A DNA stretch of 14,554 bases from Dunaliella salina (Eukaryota; Chlorophyta; Chlorophyceae; Chlamydomonadales; Dunaliellaceae), in contig MU070102.1 in NCBI GenBank assembly GCA_002284615.2, forward strand, positions 150,605-165,158, given 5' to 3'. Both the position numbers and the translations under genes were made by a program. The notes under the pieces were generated by a model. The model made no database searches. It was not told where the DNA came from and was given only the letters and a program-made list of their open reading frames with translations. This document shows positions 1 to 10,245 of this stretch, piece after piece; positions within the stretch are counted from its first letter, which is position 1, and every line of letters starts with the position of its first letter.

Positions 1-40
<40 letters not shown>
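1..40. repeat. CA dinucleotide microsatellite
   Basis: Perfect CA repeat of at least 20 units, truncated by the window edge. From there to about 215 is AT-richer intron sequence in which I see no feature. Confidence 0.95.
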
Positions 41-43
<3 letters not shown>

Positions 44-215
44 GCACATGAATATACTTTCACCACAAAAAAATATACATGCCACAGGCAAACCCAGCCA
101 CTTTCAAGCATTCTTGCACAGTGCCAAAACATGCTCAAATCTGCATCTAACCACTTTCGTCTCCCCAGAGGCAAAATTCTATCCAGTCACAAAAACAGGC
201 TGATCTCAGGGCACC

Positions 216-510
216 GTGCAGGTAGGTAAAAACCTGTGCATTTCCTCTTACGCACTGCATTCACGCAAAAAACGGTGTTGTACTATGCGCTGCCGCCAGG
301 TCAGGCAATCCCTATGCGTTGAACTTCTGTGCACAGTGCAAGTAGGCAAAAACTTGTACATTTCCTCTCCATGCTCTGCCTCTGCGCAGAAAGCAATGTT
401 ACACTTTGCGCTGCCGCTGGGTCAGGCAATCCCTGTCACATTGGACGCCAGTGCACAGTGCAGGTTCACTGAGACCTGTGCATTTCCTCTTATGCTCTGT
501 CTCTGCGCAG
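216..510 (+). repeat. Tandem ~121-bp repeat: decoy copies of exon 1 start
   Basis: Two extra copies precede the true exon 1 start. Each contains a gtgcag/gtgcaa-gtagg segment, a catttcctct pyrimidine stretch, an acceptor region and about 50 bases of exon-like sequence ending in caggcaatccct. The first copy (exon-like start near 267) has lost the acceptor AG (cgcaaa). The second keeps tctgcgcag with an exon-like start at 390. The spacing from 390 to 511 is 121 bp, not a multiple of three. Confidence 0.8.
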
Positions 511-579
511 AAAACGGTGTTGTATTATGCGCTGCCGCCAGGTCAGGCAATCCCTGATACTTTAAATGTTATGCAGCAG
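511..579 (+). CDS. CFAP61: CFAP61 exon 1 of window
   Basis: Phase 0 exon of 23 codons, [12 protein letters not shown] to NVMQQ. The acceptor is tctgcgcag before 511 and the donor is cag|gtgagtgc at 580. It joins in phase to exon 2, which starts VPPRH. In the family this lies just before the Rossmann region. Partial copies of the exon start sit upstream (about 216-460) and copies of its end plus donor form the array downstream. Those copies mark where the exon boundaries were duplicated and support its being a real exon. No exon upstream of it could be found in the window. Confidence 0.7.
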
Positions 580-3500
580 GTGAGTGCTTTATCATGCTCA
601 TGTGTTCTATGCAGTGAGTGCTTTATGATGCCAGTGTGTGTTATGCAGTAAGTGCTTTATGATGCCAGTGCGTGTTATGCAGTAAGAGCTTTATGATGCC
701 AATGCGTGCAATGGAGTGAGTGCTTTATGATGCTCATGTGTGTTATGCAGTGAGAGCTTTATGATGCTAGTGCGTGCAATGCAGTGAGTGCTTTATGATG
801 CTAATGTGTGTTATGCAGCGGGTGAGTGCTTTATCATGCTAATGCGTGTTATGCAGCAGGTGAGTGCTTTATGATGCGAATGCGTGTTATGCAGTAAGTG
901 CTTTATAATGCTAATGTGTGTTATGCAGTGAGTACTTTATGATGCGCATGTGTGTTATGCAGCAGGTGAGAGCTTTGTGATGCTAATGCGTGTTATGCAG
1001 CAGGTGAGTGCTTTATCATGCTCATGTGTTTTATGCAGTGAGTGCTTTATGATGCGCATGTGTGTTATGCAGCAGGTGAGTGCTTTATGATGCTAATGCG
1101 TGTTATGCAGCAGGTAAGTGCTTTATCATGCTCATGTGTTCTATGCAGTGTGTGCTTTATGATGCGAATGCGTGTTATGCAGTCAGTGCTTTATGATGCT
1201 CACGTGTGTTATACAGCAGGTGAGTGCTTTATGAAGCAGATGCGTGTTATGCAGCAGGTGAGTGCTTTATGATGTTAATGCGTATGCTGACTGTCTAGCA
1301 GAGCATGCAAAGGAAAGTCCTTGCTTCACGGATTTTAAGTGCATGAGCACAATGGCTTTATTTTTGCAAATTGTTCGCTCAATTTCAACTCTCAATATGA
1401 GCAAACTGTGAGCTGAGTTTTTTTAACCATCCTGTCAAGTGCATCCCTTTACTTTTTAAAACATGCTTGCAGGTCCCTCCTCGTCATGTGGACCCCCCTG
1501 CCGAGCTAGAAGCAGAGTTTGCCTTGTACATGTTCAACCGCAAAAGTGCTTTCCTAAAGAGGCAGTGCGTGAATGCCCAGGTGAGAACAAAAACGAAACC
1601 TCTTGCATTTCGATTGCCTTAGAGTATGTTTGGCTTTAAAAGTGCATTCCCAAAGAATCAATGCCTAGGTTGGGCATTCTCCACTCAGCCTTGCAATTGT
1701 GCTTCATCTCTTAAGTATCAACAACTACCTTCCTGCTCTCATCCTAAAAACCTTGCAACTCCATCAGCTGATCTCTTTTGTTTCAGTTGCTTCCCTGTCT
1801 TTCATCCTGAAAAGCAGATCTTACAGCTCGGCGTGTCCATGATGCACTTGGGTATCCATGCAGGTGTTGGTTGTCGGCGCCAGTGAAACGGGCTTGGCTG
1901 CCGTGGAGCGTATGCTTTTGCACCCTCGCTTGCACCTCAACTTCATCACACTCCTAGCGCCTGGAGGCATCCAAATGGGTGGCCTTGCTAGCCAGTACAC
2001 CAAAAGTGAGTGGCATACAGTAGCATACAAATGCATGGCCTTGCCAGCCATTGCATATAAATGGGTGCCCTAGCCAGCCAGCACACCAAAAGTGAGTGGC
2101 ACATACAAATGCGAGGCCTTGCCAGTACAGTACACCAAAAGCGACAAAAGTGGGCGGCGACTAGAGTGAGCGGCTAAAGTGAGCGGCATGCGAATGGGTG
2201 GGCGGGGTACAAACGGGTGAGTGGCACACGGGTGGGAGGCCTTGCCAGCCAGTGCATCAAAAGTGAGTGGCATACTAACAGGTGACTGGCATGCAAATGG
2301 GAGGCCCTGCCAGCCAGTACACCAAAAGTGAGTGGCATGGCGTGAAGAAATGCGTTGGATGTGGAGCAATTGGCCGAAACCTTGTGTGGGATGTAGAAGG
2401 GTGTGACTGTGTAGTGATAGCTGCAATAAGGCAATGTGAGCATCGCCTGAGCATCGCAAGGTCTGCCGCTTTTGAGATGGGCGCGTTTGTCGTTTGGATG
2501 CCCAGCAAAGTGCTATGTTGATGGCATGAAAAGATCAAAGGTTAGAAGAAACAGGTGGCCTTGCCAGTCGGTGCACCAAAAGTGAGGTGCATAAAAATGG
2601 GTGGGTGGTATACAAATGGGAGGCCTTGCCAGCCGGTACACCAAAAGTGAGTGGCATGCAAATGGGTGGGCCGCATGAAAATGGGTAAGTGGCATATGAA
2701 TGGGAGGCCTTGCCAGCCAGTACGCCAAAAGTGAGTGGCATGGCAAGGGAAAATGCATGGGGGGTTGAGCAACTGGAAAGCTGAATGTTTGCTCAAGATG
2801 TAGGAGTGGATGAGTGTGTAGTGATAGCTGCAATGAGGCCATGTGGCCTGAGCGTCGCAAGGTCTGCCGTAGGTGATGTGGGCGTGTTTGTCGTTTTTAT
2901 GCCTAGCAAAGCGCAATGCTTATGGCAGGGAGGAATCAAACATTAGTAGAGGCAGGTGGCCTTTCCAGCCAGCACACCAGAAGTGTGTAGCATGGCATGG
3001 AAATTGTACTGGATGTTTAGGAACTGGAAAGCTGAAAGTTTGCTCAAGACGTAGGAGGGTATAACTGTGTAATGATAGCTGCAATAAGGCAAAATGGCGT
3101 GAGCATCAGAAGGTCTGCCGCAAGTGATGTGGGCGCATTTGTCATTTTGATGCCCAGAGAAATGCAATGTCGACGGCAAAAATGTATCAAACATGAGTAG
3201 AGGCAGGTGGCCTTGCCAGCCAGCACACCAAAAGTGAGTAGCATGGCTCTCTTATGCAAAGGCAACCACATTGGGAGGGTGTTGATGCGCTTGCCAGCCA
3301 GTACACCAAGAATGAGTGGCATGGCTTTCTTGTGCAAAGGGAATCACTTTGGGAGGGTGTTTATGCACTTTGTTGAGGTGCTGACTGAAGGTCAGTGCTC
3401 CCTTTGTCAGGGAAGCAGGATGCCTCAAAGCCTGCACCACACTTTGATGTCCAAGAAGTGAGCTTAATCGTTGACAGCGGCGACAAAGTTAAAATCTTAA

Positions 3501-4046
3501 CTCCTTTTAGCAGGGTTGCATCAAGCCGTTTGGGCCGTGCTGCACTTGAATCCCCAGGATTCCAATGTTTGGTTCCTTTGTATGTCTTTACACCTGTCCT
3601 GCTATGATGCTTGTTTTGTTATAAATTGCAATAGATGACTGCTCAAAATAACTTGAGAGCTAGGCTCTAGCTAGCAACTTGGAGCCCTGCTTCCAAAAGT
3701 GTGACGGCTGCAAGCCCAATAAAATCCCTTTCTAAGGCCCAGCACCTATCCTGCTAGTTGTCGTTTGAGACCCATACATTGTTTTGTGTAAAAAAAACAC
3801 TTTTTATGCTCAAATGGACATGTATATGTTGCGAACGTTTCCATTGTAAACCAGAAAAGAGGTGTTCTTTTGTTGGTATTTGTCAGCAACTACATTGCCC
3901 ATTTCCGTAATTTGTGGGTCACAGACTGGTCCCTGGATTTGCTTGGTGCCAAACAAATCTGACGCTGAACTTGAACGAGCGCTAAGAAATTTTCTCCTGT
4001 GTCTTATCCTTGGATCAAGGTTTGCAATTCACGTCATCGTTATTGC

Positions 4047-4091
<45 letters not shown>

Positions 4092-6587
4092 TATCTTTAC
4101 CATCATAATCCTTGTTGCCGCAGCCCCATGGAAAGGAGCTTGAAAAAGCAGGGCCGGCTTTTTGGGGGCTGTTGGGGTGGCTGTTTTGCAGCAGTGCTTG
4201 TCCCAAAAGCAACTCAATCTGCCATGCCCTGCCCACCTTACCCTTCCCTTTTGCAGGCATCATAGCACAGCTGGGCCTGCAAGCCCGTGTGTCAGTGCTG
4301 CATGCAGAAATGGTGGGCCTAGACCACGCGGAGCGCCCTAAAGCACCTCAATCCGCCATGCCCTACCTTACCCTTCCCTTTTGCAGGCATTATAGCACAG
4401 CTGGGCCTGCAAGCCCGTGTGTCAGTGCTGCATGCAGAAATGGTGGGTCTAGACCACGCGGAGCGCCCTAAAGCACCTCAATTCGCCATGCCCTACGTCA
4501 CCCTTCCCTTTTGCAGGCATCATAGCACGGCTGGGCTTGCAAGCCCGTGTATCAGTGCTGAATGCAGAGATGGTAGGCCTGGACCGCGCGGAGCGTGTCA
4601 TCACCCTCAATGATGGAGCTCAGCTGAGCTACGACTTCCTGCTGATCACCTGTGGCTTGCAAGAGCCGACCGCCAGCATATTTGCACAGGTATTTGCACA
4701 GGTTTAACTGCGGGCTGCGTTATATGCAGCAGCACCTAATTGCAGCATTTAGCTTTTCGACATGCTATTTGCAACATAGCATTTTTGAGCAGGTGTGCTT
4801 GTCGGCCTCTGGGCTGCTTTGGGCTTAGGTTATGGGTTTTGGGTTCGGGGTTAGGGTTAAGGGTTCAGTATGAGGCAACGCCTGACGCATTTTAGCATGC
4901 TGCATGTTTGCAACACGTATTTTTGAGTCCGGCAGGTGCGCTTCCAGGGCTCTAGGCTGCTGCATACTGGCTTTGTGACCAATATACACCCTAAATTTTT
5001 TGGATCCAATAAATCCATTGCGCACCTCCATTGCGCACCTAAATTTTGCCCAAAACCCAGGAGGGTAAAAAAAAAAATTCTGTTGGACAAGTCAAATTTT
5101 TAGGTGGGGACCCCCTGAGGGACCCACCACCTCCAAAACCCCCCTTCCTGTGCCCCAATCCAGACAAAAAGGGTACCAATCTGCTCCTTCTCAAATTCCC
5201 CATTCATCAGCATACTCATTGCACTGAAAAAGTGAGTTGCAGCAGACTTAAAGGGCAAAAACTGAGCAGCAGACGCCAGTGAAAGACAAGGCCCTCCTGC
5301 GCGCCTCCGGTTTTCCCGGAACTATGTCAGCAAAATCCTATGGGGTTCATCGAGAATCGCACCTGCAGCTCCGGGAAGTAGGCAAAATCCGGCGAGTCAG
5401 AGCATAACAGTTCTGGTTTGCCCGAACACCTACTTCGTACCACTCTCTGATTTTTGATAAATTATATAAATATTTCCGGGCCCCGCGCGGGTTGTCTTTC
5501 ACTGGCAGACGCCCATGCGTACCTGCCCTTCCAGGCACCCACAAGTGGCTTGCAAGTCCACAAACTGTCCTCCTGACTTCACCATGCAACGTTTAAATAT
5601 AATACCTTGTCACTTTCCTGGAAGTTTGGATTGGTTTGCCGCATGTTCGCCTCGACAACCCCTTCTGCCCACACCCTAGCGCTCATGGCACTGACTCCCA
5701 GCCATGCAAACAGACCCCCCCTTTTACTCAATTTGCACAAAGAGGGTGCCGATCGGTAGTTCTTGAGCTCAGGAGTCCAATGATATATTCAAAATCCTGT
5801 AGAAGTGGCCCAGAAAATTTCTGAAGGGGGGGTCCCAAAAAGTCAAAACCCCCCTCAACCACCCACCACCCCCCATCTCCTCCAATTGGACCCGTATACA
5901 TACCAATCGATAGCTCTCAATCTCAGGATTCCGAAAATATGGTTTTTATGAAGAAGTGCACATGAGGTCCAAAAGTTATGCTTTCTGCAGCCTCCTGCAA
6001 AACCCCAAAAATACCCCTCAAAACTTTTTTTTGTGCATTACGTACTGCTTAAAAACTTTTTTTATTATTGCGTAATGATCAGGAAGCTGTCCGGTAATTA
6101 TCAGCAGCTCCTGGACGCAGTAACAATCTGAAAGGCAGTGTGCCAGTTTGAAGGTTCAGCGTGTGCAGAGCAGAACATGACTGGGTTGGTCTCTGCGCGT
6201 GGGAGGGCGCAAGGAGTACTATTGGCTGTGTCCAGGAAATACTTTGCGTAGATCATAACAATGCCTGTGGTTGTGAGTAAAATAAGAAAGAGTCTTGAAT
6301 TTTAGTGGTCATGGCTTAGTATTTTGCAGGCTGCAGATAGAAATGCTCTTTTCAATCTCGAAGTGGCACAACTTACCACTTGGGATACCATTCTTCATCT
6401 TTCGAGATCTGTGGAAGCCTTGCCTTGCCCAAGCAACTTGCTGAGCACCTGCATGAATATGCCGGCAGCCCATGCAACAAGAAAACTCTTCCAATTGAAT
6501 ACTTGATGCTTCAATTGATGAAGGGCCTCCTGTTTGCAGGCATTGGTGGATTCTGATTTACGAAAGCACTCTTGCTTAAGCATGCAT

Positions 6588-6685
<98 letters not shown>

Positions 6686-8429
6686 GCGCACGCATGCAGC
6701 GTGACCCAGAGGTTGCCGGCAATGTCTGCGGAACACAAGAGCTTACCTCAGACTTTATGTTTGGGGACTCCTTGACAATGGAGCGGATAATCCTGTATGG
6801 TGCAGCACTCGATGCCATCCAGGCATGGTCTGTGCTGGAGCTCAGAGGTGAGTGGGTGTGCACTACAACATGGGGTCCCCAAAAAACAAGCACAAGCATC
6901 TCTCCACATGTCCAGGCTTCAACCTGTATGGCGCTGCACTTGATGCCATCTGAGCATGGCCTGTGCTGGAGCTCAGAGGTGAGTGGGTGTGCTTAAGAAA
7001 GCGAGCAGAAGCAGCCCTTAATGCCATCCAGGTCTGTGCTGGAGCTCAAAGGTGAGGGACTCCTTGACAATGGTAACACCTTGACAATTCTGGAGCTCAG
7101 AGGTGAGGGACTTGTAGACGATGGAGCGAATTATCCTGTACGGTGGTACAGCAATTAATGCAATCTAGGCATTGTCTGTGCTGGAGATCAGAAATGTGTG
7201 GGCGTTTGCACGACATGAGGTGCCCAAAAAACAAGTAGAAGCAGCTCTCCATGCATTTCAGGCGATGTCATTGCTGGAGCAAAAGGTTGAGTGGTAATGC
7301 ATAGCATTGGGTGCAACAAAACAGGGCTTCCTGGCAGTATAGACAGTGTATATATACACAGAGACATAGATATATATAAATGTCTGAAGTTTCTGGCTAA
7401 TTGATTGATGCAGCCTTCATTTGGCCGGCAATTTACATGGAAGTACAATTGAATTGTGACACGTGACGGTGCCGTGCCTGCTTCCTGGACTGATATGCAG
7501 CTTATGAGTCAAAAGGGGGGCAGGTGGTGTGCCTTTGTTGACGTTGGTGATGGTATGTGTGGAAGGGTGTGGGTGTGGGTGTGAGTGTGTGCGCGCGCGC
7601 AAGCTTCTCTTTCCTTCAGGCTGTGCGTGAATCAAACAGCGATAAAGGTGTGTGTTTGGTTCTGCTATGATGTGCGCTTACAGCACACAGTGGCGTCCAT
7701 GCAATGAGCAAGGGGAAATGTGAGAAACTGCTGCATTGTGCCACAGGCCGCTTGGTCACACACATTTTTGCACGTTTTCGCTTTAGCCAAGCTACCCTTG
7801 TAGCCAGGCACATCTATGTAACCCTATTCTATCCCATTCTATCCTATCCTATCCTACCCTAAACAGTGTAAAGCAAGTCAAGTGCTAACCATGCTTGATC
7901 TCCTTGACTTTCTCATTGTCCGTGCGCTTCTCCTCACTTTTTATCCGACCCACAGGCGGCATGAGCCGGCTGTACAGCTTCTGTGCCCCGCCAGCGCCCC
8001 CTGACCCCATGGCTCAATTGCTACGGGCAGCTGCCGAGAAGCTGCACATCGAGCTCCCGGAGCCCCAGCCCGCGCGGCTGTGCGCGCTGCACTTCACGGA
8101 CGACAATGACGCCAAACCCATGGCCAGCTTCGAAGAAGGCAGCCAAGTTAAAGACGCGCATGTGGATCTGGTGGTCGGCTGCCAGCAGAAGCAGGTTCCC
8201 ACTTCCATCTTCGCTGCCCTGAACGATAGCGGCGTCGTGTTCGATGGCCGCATCGTGGTGGACTGCGCGATGCGCTCGTCTGACCCCAACATCTATGCGG
8301 CAGGATCCTGTGCCAAGCTGTCGCGGCGGTACGGGGACAATGTGCTCCTGCAGGGCTACAATGCGAGGGCTGTGGGCACGGTGAGTGTGGTTGTGCTCGT
8401 GCTTGCATGTGTGAATATGTGAGTATTCA

Positions 8430-8491
<62 letters not shown>

Positions 8492-10190
8492 ATGGCACAA
8501 TGCCTTGGTATTATGGATGTATGGACACGTTCCACTTATGGAATCAAATCAAACACAGGCTGTAACATTGTGGGCAGGTGTGAGACGGTGGATAAAAGGC
8601 ATGTACAGCACAAGCACTGTATTCAAATTTGGGATCTAGAAAACAGAGTCGCAATGCAATCATAGGAATGCTTGAACCAACGAGGCTTGTGTGGGAGTGA
8701 GCGATAAGGTTTAATCTTCTTCAAGGTAACAAGCATACCCGCTCATGGTGCATTGCAGTAGGCATGTGATAATAATGCTGTCCTCCAGCCTTGCGCCTCG
8801 GTGCTCACGTATCTCCTTGCATACAAAATACTGCTCGTCTGGTCGCAGGCTCTTGGAGAGTCAGTGCTCGTGCGCTGCGCGTCCATTGCCCAGCATGAGG
8901 GTGATGAAGCAGAGCTGCCAAACGTCCTGTCCTTCCTGCAAGCCTTCCCAAGCAAAGTAATTGGTTGCCAGGTGTGTGCTGGAGAAAGGGGGGGGGGGGG
9001 GGGGTAGGCAGGGGGGCTTGCGCTGGCATGAGGGTGAATTGGAGGCTCATGAACAAGTCAACGGCTGCACCAAAGTTTCGTGGCGCTTCTCAATCAATGC
9101 AGCATTATGTGCATGGGACAGGAGACACTGCTCCTGAGATGCAACTGCAGCCTGGTTGTTTCGTCCTTCAGTGAAACCGAAAATGTTGCAGGTGCTTGAA
9201 TCGGATGACACGGCCTTTACATGAGCTTTCTCCTTCTTGGTCGCAGCTGCTTTCCTCCTGCAAGCAAGCGCCCTATTTTCTTTGATCGATCTGACACACG
9301 GATGCCGAGCCCCATGATGTTACAGATCCCTTTTTCATGGTGCTAAAACAGAAGCTGCAGAATCAGGTAACAAGTGTCCTCCCTGTTTTGCAGGTGCCAA
9401 GCACCTTCACCAACACCTGCTGTTCTCCCCATCGCACAGGTGCCCAGCACTACTGCCAACACCTACATCTCTGGATCCCAGTGAGCCCACCGAAGTCCCT
9501 CCCTAGAGCCAAAAGCTGCAGAGCCAAGTGACGAATGTCCTCCTCATTGTACACAGTTGCCAAGCATTATTGCCAGCACCTTCCCTGGATGCCTGCAAGA
9601 CTACTTTGCATAGGTGCTGCACTAACACATTCCCACAATACGCCATTGCGCAGGTGCCAAGAATCATTGCCAAGGCCTTCATGTTCTCTGGATGCCCTCG
9701 TGCCCACCAAAGCCCCTACTTAGAGCCCAAAAAGCTGCCAAGCTGAGTGACAACTGCCCTCCGCGTTGCACGAGTGCCAAGCACCATTGCCAAATCCTCT
9801 GTTTTCTGCCCATTGCACAAGTGCCAAGAACGACTGGCAACACATTCATGTTCCCTGGATGTCCGCTGCAACAGGAACTGCAGATTAAGTGACAAGTGTC
9901 CACCCCATCGTGCAGGTGCCAAGCACCATTGCCAACACCTTCATGTTCTCTGGGTGCCCGCGTGCCCACCAAAGCCCCTCCCTAGAGCCACCTGCGGGTG
10001 GGCGGGCTCTGTCGACCATCTCAGAGCGCGGCTTCATGCAGCTCACATTGGTTGCAGGGGGGACCTTGTACAGGTGCGGGGTCAAGGGGGATGCAAGGGG
10101 AACCTTGCACAAGAGCACTTGCACAACCGGGACCTTGTGCAGGTGTAGGGCCTTATGCAGCGCAAAATAAATGCAGGGGGAACCTCATAN

Positions 10191-10245
<55 letters not shown>

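Larger units (their letters stand above)
8437..10189 (+). repeat. 1,754-bp tandem block, copy A
   Basis: The block runs from the GT tract through exons 7 and 8 into the start of the exon 8 donor array, ending cctcata just before an N at 10190. Every landmark recurs at +1,754 in copy B, including the 26 GT units and a 17-base G run at 8988-9004. I saw no substitution between the copies. Confidence 0.93.

Noticed and set aside
1042..1272. Open frame through the exon 1 donor minisatellite
   Set aside because: Repeats a [13 protein letters not shown] motif generated by the unit. It lies in an intron.
216..1280. CRISPR-like array of short spaced repeats
   Set aside because: Units are contiguous and degenerate, with no unique spacers of constant length. 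The context is a eukaryotic intron.
2070..2916. Overlapping minus-strand open frames of 115-129 codons
   Set aside because: They are antisense of the exon 3-derived repeats ([11 protein letters not shown] motif) and occur in three frames at once.
3718..3723. AATAAA as a polyadenylation signal
   Set aside because: It lies inside intron 3 with coding exons continuing in phase downstream, and TGTAA is the expected signal in green algae.
3862..4265. Open frames with poly-Ile, poly-His, poly-Met or poly-Asp
   Set aside because: Produced by the CAT microsatellite. Exons 3 and 4 join in phase without them.
4112..4471. Longer exon 4 using the first or second acceptor
   Set aside because: The 130-bp spacing shifts frame and leads to stops near 4471 or at 4613. 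Only 4517 connects to the rest of the protein.
8021..8500. Minus-strand open frame of 159 codons opposite exon 6
   Set aside because: Antisense shadow of a GC-rich coding exon, extended by the GT tract.
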